Notes: a model not told the origin generated them from the letters alone. A stretch of DNA of 10,387 bases from Fen-999 sp035654135 (GCA_035654135.1 DASRXN010000086.1:1-10387), one strand, 5' to 3'; positions 1 to 6,684 are shown, counted from the first letter of the stretch. A program made the numbers and translations.

Positions 1-1236
1 GCCGCGAGCGATGCGATCGACGATGGCCAGGCCCAGGCCGGTGCCGATGGCATTGGTGCGCGCTGCCTCCAGGCGAGTGAAGGGGAGCTTGAGGCGTTCG
101 GCGTCGGCGGGCGGGATGCCGGGACCGCGGTCGCGGACTTCGATAATGACGTTGCCGCCCTGCGCCGACAGCGACAGTTCGATCGGTTGGTTGCTGCCGG
201 CATGCCGCAGAGCGTTGTCGATCAGGTTGGCGACTGCACGGCGGATGGTTTTGGGGCGCAAAGTCAGTGGTGGCGATACGCCGGTCGCCGCGATCCCGGT
301 ACCGCGTCGGCGGTATTGATCGGCCAGTGCCTCCAGCAGCGCGGCGAGATCGGTGGCCTGGGCCGACTCGCCGGCATCAGTACGGGCGAAATCGAGAAAC
401 TGGCCGATGCTGCGATCCATCTCCTCGACGTCCGCCACCATGTCGCGCTGCATCGCCTCGTCGGTCGCCGACATTTCGATGCCCATGCGCAGACGCGTCA
501 GCGGCGTGCGCAGGTCGTGGGAAATGCCCGCCAGGATCAGGGCCCGGTCCTCGTCGAGACGGGCCAGGTCGGCGTTCATCTGGTTGAAGTTGCGCGCCAG
601 TGTGCGGATTTCCTCGGGGCCAGCTTCCGTCACCTGCTCGGGTCGTCGACCGCGGCCGATTTCGGCGGCGGCAGTTTCGAGCGCCTTCAGCGGACGCGTG
701 ACGCGAAACACGATCAGCCAGGCGCCAGCCAGCGACAGCAGCAGTGCGGCAGCCCCCCAGCCCAGCCATTGCAGCGGGAAATGGCGCTCGATGCGTTCGC
801 GCGGCAGCGCCACCCAGTAGTCGCTGTCCTCGCCGCCCTCGATGCCGAAGCTGACGAAAAGCGCCTTCTCGCCTTCGCGTTCCAGGGTCAGGCGGGTGCC
901 GGCGCCAAGTTGCTCGCGCACCAGTTCCTCGACGCGATGCAGGAAAGGCCGTTCCGGCAGCGGCGCGATGTGGTCGTCGGCTTCGGCGGGGTAGATGTGG
1001 ATACCCTCGCGGTCGGACAGCTCGCGCAATACTTCGATGCGCGCTTCGGGGCGGGCGGCGACCAGCGCCGTGCGAGTCAGATTGACGACGCTGACGATCA
1101 TCTGCGACAGCTGCCGCGCCCGCGGCTCGCGCTCGTAGGTAGTGAAGATGTAGAACCATGCCAGCACCGACAGCAGCATCAGTACCGCGATCAGCAGGAA
1201 GGTGCGCCAGAGCAGCGTCTTCGGAAAAAACCTCAC
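1..1236 (-). CDS. envZ: EnvZ-like osmosensor histidine kinase (C-terminal end cut by window edge)
   Basis: Membrane sensor kinase that autophosphorylates on a histidine and passes the phosphate to the OmpR-like regulator encoded just upstream. I translated 412 codons in this frame down to the window edge without a stop. In order: a first membrane segment (about residues 12-32), a short periplasmic sensor region (about 33-153), a second membrane segment (about 156-176), a HAMP linker with the family VTRPL start (about 179-230), and the H-box ISHDLRTPLTRLR with the phospho-accepting His240. The ATPase domain shows the N-box NLIDNALRHAG (Asn341), the G1 motif VRDRGPGI (Asp369) and the G2 motif GTGLGLAIV (from Gly398). 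Only a few dozen C-terminal residues should be missing. The GTG start overlaps the ompR stop (GAGTGA), which points to translational coupling. All catalytic motifs are intact. The family assignment is secure; that the signal is osmolarity is assumed from E. coli EnvZ. Confidence 0.95.
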   Translation of the reverse strand, partial: MRFFPKTLLWRTFLLIAVLMLLSVLAWFYIFTTYEREPRARQLSQMIVSVVNLTRTALVAARPEARIEVLRELSDREGIHIYPAEADDHIAPLPERPFLHRVEELVREQLGAGTRLTLEREGEKALFVSFGIEGGEDSDYWVALPRERIERHFPLQWLGWGAAALLLSLAGAWLIVFRVTRPLKALETAAAEIGRGRRPEQVTEAGPEEIRTLARNFNQMNADLARLDEDRALILAGISHDLRTPLTRLRMGIEMSATDEAMQRDMVADVEEMDRSIGQFLDFARTDAGESAQATDLAALLEALADQYRRRGTGIAATGVSPPLTLRPKTIRRAVANLIDNALRHAGSNQPIELSLSAQGGNVIIEVRDRGPGIPPADAERLKLPFTRLEAARTNAIGTGLGLAIVDRIARG

Positions 1237-1970
1237 TCGTGCTTCTTCCCGTCGGGTACGAAGACGTAGCCGAAACCCCAGACGGTCTGGATGTAGCGCG
1301 GCTTGGCCGGATCGTCCTCGACCAGCTTGCGCAGCCGCGACACCTGGACGTCGATGGAGCGGTCGAAGACGTCGTACTCGCGACCGCGTGCGAGTTCCAT
1401 CAGTTTGTCGCGGGAGAGTGGCTTGCGCGCGTGTTCGACCAGCACCTTGAGGAGGGCGAATTCGCCGGTGGTGAGCGTGGTGACGGTGTCGTCGTGGCTC
1501 AACTCGCGGGTGCCCAGGTTTAGTACGGTGTTGCCGAAGCTGACCGTGGCGTCGACTTCGCCCGGTGTGCCCGGCGGTGGTGGCGCTACCCGGCGGCGCA
1601 GCACGGCATGGATGCGGGCGACCAGTTCGCGCGGATTGAAGGGCTTGGGCAGGTAATCGTCGGCGCCAAGCTCAAGACCGACGATGCGGTCGATATCGTC
1701 GCCCTTGGCGGTGAGCATGATGATCGCCACCTCGTTCTTCTCGCCGCGCAGGCGCCGACAGATCGAGAGGCCGTCCTCGCCGGGCATCATCAGGTCAAGT
1801 ACGATCAGGTCGTAGAGTTCGCGTGATAGCGCCCTGTCCATGGACGCGGCGCCGTCGACCGCCTTGACGGCAAAGCCCTGCTCGCCGAGATAGCGTTCCA
1901 GCAGTTGGCGCAAACGCAGATCGTCATCGACCACCAGGATCTTGCGGGACTTGTCGGTTTGCTCGGTCAT
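1233..1970 (-). CDS. ompR: OmpR-like response regulator
   Basis: DNA-binding response regulator of the OmpR/PhoB class, the cytoplasmic partner of the EnvZ-like kinase that follows it. The N-terminal receiver domain (about residues 9-122) has the acidic pocket VVDDD (14-17), the phospho-accepting Asp59 in LIVLDLMMPGEDG, the switch Thr87 and the conserved Lys109 in LPKPF. A proline-rich linker (129-138) leads to a C-terminal winged helix (about 140-240) with a recognition helix around RSIDVQVSRLRKLVE and the wing motif TVWGFGYVF. At 245 residues it has the usual length of the family (E. coli OmpR is 239). The ATG at 1968-1970 gives the expected N-terminus, although no strong Shine-Dalgarno sequence precedes it. 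It reads away from the small secreted-protein gene, and the shared spacer holds a candidate OmpR operator, so autoregulation is possible. Betaproteobacterial orthologues are sometimes named RisA. Confidence 0.96.
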   Translation of the reverse strand: MTEQTDKSRKILVVDDDLRLRQLLERYLGEQGFAVKAVDGAASMDRALSRELYDLIVLDLMMPGEDGLSICRRLRGEKNEVAIIMLTAKGDDIDRIVGLELGADDYLPKPFNPRELVARIHAVLRRRVAPPPPGTPGEVDATVSFGNTVLNLGTRELSHDDTVTTLTTGEFALLKVLVEHARKPLSRDKLMELARGREYDVFDRSIDVQVSRLRKLVEDDPAKPRYIQTVWGFGYVFVPDGKKHE

Positions 1971-2014
1971 GGAGTGGAATGCTAGCCGGATCGGGCGGCT
2001 CGCGCGAGAGGGGC

Positions 2015-2031
2015 TTACAAACGATTACAAA
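2015..2031. promoter_or_regulatory. Candidate OmpR operator: two TTACAAA heptamers 10 bp apart
   Basis: TTACAAA occurs at 2015-2021 and again at 2025-2031, in the same orientation and one helical turn apart (on the minus strand TTTGTAA-N3-TTTGTAA). OmpR-family proteins are known to bind tandem half-sites with about this period, and E. coli OmpR sites contain GTTACA-like elements. The repeat is AT-rich within very GC-rich surroundings and lies in the divergent spacer between ompR and the 2074 gene. A regulatory role is inference. Confidence 0.5.
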
Positions 2032-2073
2032 ACGGCGCTGCCCTACGGATGAAAGTCGCCTACGATAGCGGGC

Positions 2074-2391
2074 ATGAGAGTCCGTCCTGGCGCCTTCCTC
2101 GTTGGCCTGATTGCCGTTCTGGCGGCAGCGCCGGCCTGCGCCGGACCCGGCGACGGTGGTGGCGGTCGCCATCATCGCTTTGCCGAACGTGGCGCCATGC
2201 AGATGCCCGCCGGCGCGGTGATGGATGGGCCGATGAGAGGCCAGGAATTCCGCCGCGACAACAACGAGATGCCCATGTTCGGCCGCCTGTCGCCGGAAGA
2301 GCGTCGCCAGTTGCGCCGGGACATCCGCAATGCCGGCGGCGACATTTATCGCCGGCCGCCACCGCCACCTTACGAAGGTCCGCCACGATAG
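2074..2391 (+). CDS. Small secreted protein of unknown function
   Basis: A 105-residue protein that I cannot assign to a characterised family. It begins with a typical Sec signal peptide: Arg at 2 and 4, a hydrophobic core at about residues 7-19, and a probable signal peptidase I cut after Ala-Cys-Ala at 21-23. The sequence before Cys22 does not fit a lipobox, so a lipoprotein is unlikely. The mature part of about 80 residues is rich in Gly, Met, Arg and Pro. It has a helical, charged motif SPEERRQLRRDIRNAG (73-88) and a proline-rich end with five consecutive prolines (95-99). The motif recalls small periplasmic proteins with an LSPEERxxLRxxL element, for example DUF3106-like ones, but this is resemblance only. 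The gene diverges from ompR across a spacer with a candidate OmpR site, and ends 15 bp before tsaB, so it may be the first gene of that operon. The Shine-Dalgarno sequence is weak (GCGGG, very close to the ATG). Confidence 0.72.
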   Translation: MRVRPGAFLVGLIAVLAAAPACAGPGDGGGGRHHRFAERGAMQMPAGAVMDGPMRGQEFRRDNNEMPMFGRLSPEERRQLRRDIRNAGGDIYRRPPPPPYEGPPR

Positions 2392-2393
2392 CA

Positions 2394-2403
2394 ACCGGCC
2401 GGT
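2394..2403. repeat. 10-bp perfect palindrome just before tsaB
   Basis: ACCGGCCGGT is self-complementary and fills most of the 15-bp gap between the secreted-protein gene and tsaB, where a ribosome binding site would be expected. It is too short, and lacks a loop and T-tract, to be a terminator. It may be chance in DNA this GC-rich. Confidence 0.3.
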
Positions 2404-2406
2404 AAA

Positions 2407-3081
2407 ATGGCGGGGATGCGCTTCCTCGCCCTCGAAACCGCCACCCATCGCCTTTCCGTCGCCCTGTGGGACGACGGCAGCCTGATCGAACGGGCCGCCG
2501 AACTGCCCAGCGGCGGTTCCGAGTGGTTGCTGCCGGCCATGCAGACGATGCTTGCCGAGGCGGGCGTGGGCCTGAATATGCTCGATGGCATCGCTTTCGG
2601 CGCCGGCCCCGGCAGTTTCACCGGCCTGCGTCTGGCCGCCGGCTGCGCCCAGGGCCTGGCGTTCGGTCTCGACCTGCCTGTGCTCGGCATCAACACGCTG
2701 GAGGCGCTGGCGTTGGCCAGCGGCGAAGACAAGGTGTTCGCCTGCCTGGATGCGCGCATGAACGAGGTGTATGTCGCGGCCTACGAGGGTGGCGCTCAAG
2801 TGCTGGCGCCCGTGGTCAGTCTGCCGGCGCAAGTGCCACTGCCGCCCGGTGAAGGCTGGATCGGCTGCGGCGATGGTTTCGCGGTTTATGCTGATATCTT
2901 GCCGGTACTCGTCCGCGTCCGCGCCGATCTGCGGCCGACCGCGGCGGCCGTGGCGCGACTCGCTGCACCGCTTCTTGCCCGTGGTGAAGGTGTCGATGCC
3001 GGCGAAGCTGCTCCCCTCTATGTTCGCGACAAGGTGGCGTTGACCACCGCCGAGCGCCTGGCCCGCGGCGGCACGAAATAA
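2407..3081 (+). CDS. tsaB: tRNA threonylcarbamoyladenosine (t6A) biosynthesis protein TsaB
   Basis: TsaB is the non-catalytic ASKHA-fold partner of TsaD. Together with TsaC and TsaE it makes the t6A modification at position 37 of tRNAs that read ANN codons; it acts in the cytoplasm. Visible hallmarks are the N-terminal strand FLALETATHRLSVALW (6-21), the signature GAGPGSFTGLRLA (65-77), GINTLEALA (94-102) and DARMNEVY (115-122). At 224 residues it is close to the usual length (E. coli 231). The start is uncertain: an ATG at 2407 adds Met-Ala-Gly, while the ATG at 2416 gives the family-like MRFLALET. Neither has a good Shine-Dalgarno sequence; GGCGGGG directly abuts the second ATG, too close to serve. 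The stop codon shares one base with the rimI start. The next gene being rimI is a classic TsaB context and strengthens the call. Confidence 0.95.
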   Translation: MAGMRFLALETATHRLSVALWDDGSLIERAAELPSGGSEWLLPAMQTMLAEAGVGLNMLDGIAFGAGPGSFTGLRLAAGCAQGLAFGLDLPVLGINTLEALALASGEDKVFACLDARMNEVYVAAYEGGAQVLAPVVSLPAQVPLPPGEGWIGCGDGFAVYADILPVLVRVRADLRPTAAAVARLAAPLLARGEGVDAGEAAPLYVRDKVALTTAERLARGGTK

Positions 3082-3542
3082 TGAGCGCGGTCCTGAAACC
3101 TCGTCTCGAGTTCGTGCCCATGCGGGAAACCGATGTCGATCCGGTAACCGCCGCCGAACAGCGCAGTTACGCCTTCCCCTGGACACGCGGCAATTTCGCC
3201 GACTCGCTGAAGGCCGGCCACAGCATGTGGGTGTGCCGCGAGGGTGGCGAGATGGTCGGCTACGTGGTGGTGATGATGGTGGTCGACGAGGCGCACCTGC
3301 TCAACATCACCATCCTGCCCGAGCATCAGCGGCGCGGCCTGGGCAGCGCCTTGCTGGGCCATATGTTCGACGTCGCGCGCGGCTACGGCGCCGTGCGCAT
3401 GCTGCTGGAGGTGCGGCCGGACAATGCCTCGGGCTTCGCGCTCTACCGGCGCTTCCTGTTCAGCGAGATCGGCCGCCGGCGCGGCTACTATCCCGCCGAC
3501 GGCGGTCGCGAGGATGCCATCGTGATGGCACGGGATCTATGA
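3081..3542 (+). CDS. rimI: RimI-family protein N-terminal acetyltransferase
   Basis: GNAT-fold acetyltransferase. E. coli RimI uses acetyl-CoA to acetylate the N-terminal Ala of ribosomal protein S18, and other RimI homologues have wider N-terminal targets. Motif A is plain: LLNITILPEHQRRGLGSALL (73-92), with the pyrophosphate-binding QRRGLG loop. It is followed by LLEVRPDN (108-115), where Glu110 matches the catalytic glutamate, and LYRR (121-124), where Tyr122 matches the proposed general acid. The C-terminal RRRGYYP and EDAIVMARDL elements are typical of RimI. At 153 residues the length is right. A small deviation is Leu-Phe at 126-127, where family members often have Gly-Phe. The ATG overlaps the tsaB stop by one base and the TGA stop overlaps the next ATG (ATGA), so translation is probably coupled along tsaB-rimI-udg. 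Family is certain; the exact substrate is inferred. Confidence 0.95.
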   Translation: MSAVLKPRLEFVPMRETDVDPVTAAEQRSYAFPWTRGNFADSLKAGHSMWVCREGGEMVGYVVVMMVVDEAHLLNITILPEHQRRGLGSALLGHMFDVARGYGAVRMLLEVRPDNASGFALYRRFLFSEIGRRRGYYPADGGREDAIVMARDL

Positions 3543-4264
3543 GCCGTCAGCGCGACAGTGTGTTGCGCGAACTTGGCCTGGGGCCGGTTTGGCGTCTGCG
3601 CTCGCGACCGGCCGAGGTGGCGGCTGCCGTGCCGCCATCACTGACTTTCACTGCCCCAGCCGCCGTTGCGGCCCCCACCGTCGCGGATGATCGTGCCGTC
3701 AGTATCGCTGCCATGGGCTGGGATGAACTCAAGGCCACCGTTGCCGGCTGCCAGGCCTGCCCGCTATGCAAGGCGCGTAAGCAGGCGGTGCTGGGCGTCG
3801 GCGACAAAGAGGCCGACTGGCTGTTCGTCGGCGAGGGCCCCGGTGCGGAGGAGGACGAGCGTGGCGAGCCCTTCGTCGGCCAGGCTGGCAAGCTGCTCGA
3901 CGCCATGCTGGCGGCCATCGATCTCAAGCGCGGCGACAATGTGTATATCGCCAATGCCGTGAAATGCCGGCCGCCCCAGAACCGCACGCCGGAAGCCGAA
4001 GAAACCGCGGCCTGTTGGCCTTTTCTGGAGCGGCAGATCGCCTTGCTCAAGCCCAAGCTGATCGTGGCACTGGGCCGGCCGGCGGCACAGACGCTGTTGC
4101 AGGGCGAAGTGAAGATCTCATCAGCGCGCGGTCGCCTGTTCGACTTCCATGGCATTCCGCTGATCGTCACCTATCATCCGGCCTATCTGCTGCGCACGCT
4201 CCACGACAAGGCCAAGGCCTGGGAAGATCTCTGCTTCATGCGCCGGTCCATGAGAGGTTTGTAG
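3539..4264 (+). CDS. Family 4 uracil-DNA glycosylase with a 4Fe-4S cluster
   Basis: Removes uracil from DNA, starting base-excision repair of deaminated cytosine or misincorporated dUMP. Evidence: a cysteine set fitting a 4Fe-4S cluster (Cys71 and Cys74 in CQACPLC, then Cys143 in VKCRPP and Cys159 in AACWPF), the active-site motif GEGPGAEEDERGEPFVGQAG (98-117), and the second motif TYHPAYLLR (211-219) that supplies the catalytic-loop histidine. The core spans about residues 58-241. Ahead of it are about 57 residues rich in Ala and Pro with an RxxVLRELGLGPVWRLR start (5-21), a tether not needed for the fold. Such extensions are common in the proteobacterial proteins often annotated as phage DNA polymerase-related, but here there is no polymerase domain. 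The ATG at 3539 is chosen because it overlaps the rimI stop (ATGA); the reading frame itself is open further upstream. The stop directly precedes the GTG of the CDF gene. Confidence 0.93.
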   Translation: MSRQRDSVLRELGLGPVWRLRSRPAEVAAAVPPSLTFTAPAAVAAPTVADDRAVSIAAMGWDELKATVAGCQACPLCKARKQAVLGVGDKEADWLFVGEGPGAEEDERGEPFVGQAGKLLDAMLAAIDLKRGDNVYIANAVKCRPPQNRTPEAEETAACWPFLERQIALLKPKLIVALGRPAAQTLLQGEVKISSARGRLFDFHGIPLIVTYHPAYLLRTLHDKAKAWEDLCFMRRSMRGL

Positions 4265-5179
4265 GTGTCGCACGGTTCCGAGGGTTCGACGCCGGCCATC
4301 CTCTACGCCCTGGGCGCCAACTTCGGCATCGCGGTCGCCAAGTTTGGTGCTGCCGCCTGGACCGGCTCGGGCTCGATGCTGGCCGAGGCCATCCACTCGA
4401 CGGCCGACTGCGCCAACCAGCTGCTCCTGCTGCTCGGCCTGCGAGAGGCGAAGCGGCCGGAGAGCATCGATCACCCGCTCGGCCATCACCGCGCCGCCTA
4501 TTTCTGGTCGATGGTGGTGGCGCTGCTGCTGTTCTTCATGGGCGGCGCTTTTTCCGTTTATGAGGGCATCGAGCGCCTGCTGCATCCACAGCCGATGGCG
4601 AACGGCCTCATCGCCATGGTCGTGCTCGGCGTCGCGGTGGTGCTGGAGGCCTTCTCGCTGGCCGGGGCGATGCGGGAGATCCGCAAGACGTCGGGCGGCA
4701 AGCCCTTTCTGCGCTGGTTCCGGGAATCCCGTCAGTCGGAACTGATGGTGGTCGCCGGCGAGGACATCGCCGCGCTGGCGGGACTGACCTTGGCTTTCCT
4801 GGCCGTCGCGGCGACGGTGCTGACCGGCAACGCGATGTGGGACGCGCTGGGCACGCTGGCCGTCGGCGTGGTGCTGATGGTGATCGCCGTGGCGGTGATG
4901 ATCGAGGTGAAGAGCCTGATCGTCGGTGAGTCGGCGGCGCCGGAACTGCGCGCCGAAATAGAGGCCTTCATCGCCGCCCAGCCGGAAGTCGAGCAGGTGC
5001 TGAACGTCATCACGCTGGCCTGGGGCGATCGCATCGTCATCGCCGTCAAGGCAAGGATGGCGCAGGCAGAGGCGATCAGCGGTGCCGAAATGGTCCGGCG
5101 CATCAACGCCGTCGAGGCGCGCATGCAGGAGCAGTTTCCCGCCGCCCGCTGGGTATTCTTCGAGCCGGATGACAAGTAG
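4265..5179 (+). CDS. Cation diffusion facilitator transporter, SLC30A9-like type
   Basis: Inner-membrane cation/proton antiporter of the CDF family, probably exporting a divalent metal such as Zn, Fe, Mn or Co. The 304-residue protein has about six membrane segments (roughly 10-32, 36-58, 78-100, 112-133, 162-187, 192-215) and a cytoplasmic C-terminal domain (about 218-300). TM2 holds EAIHSTADCANQ with His44 and Asp48, the first half of the transport site. The HPLGHHRAAYFW block (70-81) is typical of the family. In TM5 the usual HxxxD is replaced by GEDIAALAGL (Glu166, Asp167). That ED-type signature, with the EIRK..LRWFRES linker before it, is what I recall for the SLC30A9/ZnT9-like branch, so it is probably not a broken site. 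GTG at 4265 directly follows the udg stop and is preceded by AGAGG at good spacing. Substrate cannot be read from the sequence. Confidence 0.9.
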   Translation: MSHGSEGSTPAILYALGANFGIAVAKFGAAAWTGSGSMLAEAIHSTADCANQLLLLLGLREAKRPESIDHPLGHHRAAYFWSMVVALLLFFMGGAFSVYEGIERLLHPQPMANGLIAMVVLGVAVVLEAFSLAGAMREIRKTSGGKPFLRWFRESRQSELMVVAGEDIAALAGLTLAFLAVAATVLTGNAMWDALGTLAVGVVLMVIAVAVMIEVKSLIVGESAAPELRAEIEAFIAAQPEVEQVLNVITLAWGDRIVIAVKARMAQAEAISGAEMVRRINAVEARMQEQFPAARWVFFEPDDK

Positions 5180-5184
5180 GGTAC

Positions 5185-5213
5185 TTGCCCTTTGCATAGT
5201 TCGGCCCCATATT
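5185..5213 (+). promoter_or_regulatory. Possible sigma-70 promoter for the lemA cassette
   Basis: TTGCCC at 5185-5190 and CATATT at 5208-5213 are separated by 17 bp, and each matches the consensus hexamer at four of six positions. It lies in the only sizeable gap (69 bp) on the plus strand between tsaB and the last TPM gene, which makes a separate start for lemA plausible. The sequence match is weak. Confidence 0.3.
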
Positions 5214-5236
5214 GCTGCCGTTGCTTCACTTCCACT

Positions 5237-5240
5237 GGAG
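5237..5240 (+). promoter_or_regulatory. Ribosome binding site deciding the lemA start
   Basis: GGAG sits 8 bp before the ATG at 5249. The reading frame is open further upstream to a TTG at 5192, but the 19 extra residues would bury the lipoprotein signal, so this site supports the downstream ATG. Confidence 0.75.
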
Positions 5241-5248
5241 ACTTTTCC

Positions 5249-5854
5249 ATGAAAATCCGTCTGATTGCCGTTTTTGCCCTTGTCGCTGCCCTGCTGTCCG
5301 GCTGCGGTTACAACCAGATCCAGATCAACGATGAAGGCGTCAACGCCGCCTGGTCGGAAGTGCTCAACCAGTACAAGCGTCGCGCCGACCTGATCCCCAA
5401 TCTGGTGTCGACGGTGCAGGGCTATGCCGCGCACGAGAAGGAGGTCTTGACCCGGGTGACCGAGGCGCGGGCCAGCGTTGCGGGCATGAAGGCGACGCCG
5501 GAGCTGGTCAATGACGAGGCCGCCTTTGCCAAGTTCCAGAAGGCGCAGGCCGAACTGGGCAGTGCGCTGGCCCGGCTCCTGGTGGTGGCAGAGAACTATC
5601 CGAACCTGAAAGCCGACGCCAATTTCCGCGACTTGCAGGCGCAGCTCGAAGGCACGGAAAACCGCATCACAGTTGCCCGCAATCGCTACATCCAGGCGGT
5701 CAAGGACTACAACGTCTCCGTGCGAACCTTCCCCAACAGCCTGACGGCCATGGTCATGGGCTGGAAGACCAAGGCCAACTTCACGGTCGAAGACGAGAAG
5801 GCGATCTCGACGCCGCCGGTCGTCAAGTTCGACACGCCGGCGGCCGCGAAGTAA
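5249..5854 (+). CDS. lemA: LemA family lipoprotein
   Basis: LemA proteins are small, mostly helical membrane-anchored proteins found widely in bacteria; their biochemical role is not settled. This one is 201 residues. It starts with a lipoprotein signal peptide: basic start MKIR, hydrophobic core, and lipobox LSGC with acceptor Cys19. Residue 20 after the cysteine is Gly, not Asp, so outer-membrane sorting is likely. The LemA core is clear: VNAAWSEVLNQYKRRADLIP (31-50) followed by NLVSTVQGYAAHEKEVL, then LARLLVVAENYPNLKA (107-122), F.DLQAQLEGTENRI (127-140) and NRYIQAVKDYNVSVRTFP (145-162). Many LemA proteins have a plain N-terminal membrane anchor, so the lipobox form is a variant. The stop lies 5 bp before the first TPM gene and a second TPM gene follows, an arrangement often seen with LemA, suggesting the three products work together at the envelope. 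Confidence 0.95.
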   Translation: MKIRLIAVFALVAALLSGCGYNQIQINDEGVNAAWSEVLNQYKRRADLIPNLVSTVQGYAAHEKEVLTRVTEARASVAGMKATPELVNDEAAFAKFQKAQAELGSALARLLVVAENYPNLKADANFRDLQAQLEGTENRITVARNRYIQAVKDYNVSVRTFPNSLTAMVMGWKTKANFTVEDEKAISTPPVVKFDTPAAAK

Positions 5855-5859
5855 GGCAG

Positions 5860-6684
5860 ATGCTGCGCTGGCTGGCGGCGTTCTGCTGCCTGATTCTGCC
5901 GGCATTGGGCTGGGGAAGCGACGTTGTCGCCATCCCCGCCTTGTCGGCGCGCGTGACCGACCTGACCGGCACGCTGGCGGCCGATCGTGCGGCATCGCTC
6001 GATGCCGCCCTGGCAGCGATCGAACGGGAAAAGGGTGCCCAGGTCGCGATCCTGATGCTGCCGACCACGCAGCCGGAAGCCATCGAACAGTTCGGCATCC
6101 GTTTGGCCGAGGCCTGGAAGATCGGCCGCAACGGCGTCAACGACGGCGTCATCGTCATCGTCGCCAAGGATGATCGCAAGATGCGCATCGAGGTGGGCTA
6201 CGGACTGGAGGGCGCGATTCCCGACGCCGTGGCCAAGCGCATCGTCGCCGAAACCATGGCGCCGCGCTTTAAGCAGGGCGACTTCGCCGGTGGCCTCGAT
6301 GCCGCTGTCGCGGCGCTGACGGGCGTTATTCGCGGCGAGCCCCTGCCGGCACCGACAGGGGCGACGGGAACAGGTGGCGGCAATGGCATGGACAGCGGCT
6401 TCTGGCTGTTCGGGGTAATCATTTTTTCCGGTGTGCTGCATGCGCTGCTGGGACTGTTCGGTTCCCTGCTGGCGGCAGTGGTGGCCGGAGCCCTGGCCTG
6501 GTGGCTGTTCACCTCCTGGTTCGCCGTCGCTGTCGCTGCCGTGGTGGCGTTCGCTTTTTCGTTCGCCCGGGGGGGTGGCGGCGGGCTCGGCAGCGGCGGC
6601 TACTCATCCTCTTCTGGAGGTGGCGGCGGCTTCTCGGGCGGTGGTGGCTCCTTCGGTGGCGGTGGCGCGTCGGGGGATTGGTGA
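5860..6684 (+). CDS. TPM-domain membrane protein with Gly/Ser-rich tail (YgcG-like)
   Basis: The 274-residue protein has a signal peptide (about 1-20), then a periplasmic TPM domain (about 25-160; Pfam TPM_phosphatase, named after Arabidopsis TLP18.3, in which phosphatase activity was reported). Recognisable blocks are RVTDLTGTL (31-39), LAEAWKIGRNGVNDGVIVIV (82-101) and DRKMRIEVGYGLEGAIPDAVAKRI (105-128). Next come a Gly-rich linker (167-176), one to three close-packed membrane segments (about 180-237) and a low-complexity Gly/Ser tail (238-274) ending in GASGDW. This tail, presumably just beyond the membrane, is typical of the YgcG branch. The topology predicts a periplasmic TPM domain anchored in the inner membrane. 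It is tightly linked to lemA and the next TPM gene (1-bp gap). The ATG has only a weak AAGG upstream, so translation may depend on lemA. The molecular function is unknown. Confidence 0.9.
   Translation: MLRWLAAFCCLILPALGWGSDVVAIPALSARVTDLTGTLAADRAASLDAALAAIEREKGAQVAILMLPTTQPEAIEQFGIRLAEAWKIGRNGVNDGVIVIVAKDDRKMRIEVGYGLEGAIPDAVAKRIVAETMAPRFKQGDFAGGLDAAVAALTGVIRGEPLPAPTGATGTGGGNGMDSGFWLFGVIIFSGVLHALLGLFGSLLAAVVAGALAWWLFTSWFAVAVAAVVAFAFSFARGGGGGLGSGGYSSSSGGGGGFSGGGGSFGGGGASGDW

Noticed and set aside
187..1269. Long open frame (360 codons) on the plus strand opposite the sensor kinase
   Set aside because: It is the mirror of the envZ reading frame in GC-rich DNA. The minus-strand frame carries all kinase motifs, while the plus-strand product has no recognisable domain.
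1924..3186. Open frame of 420 codons on the minus strand opposite tsaB and overlapping ompR
   Set aside because: It is antisense to clear tsaB motifs, overlaps the ompR start in another frame and shows low-complexity composition.
5192..5248. Upstream TTG start giving a longer LemA
   Set aside because: It would place 19 residues before an obvious lipoprotein signal. The ATG at 5249 has a well-spaced GGAG.
4121..5995. Very long open frame (624 codons) on the minus strand across udg, the CDF gene and lemA
   Set aside because: It spans three well-supported genes on the opposite strand. Its product is a His/Arg/Asp/Gln-rich string with no domain, as expected from the antisense of GC-biased codons.
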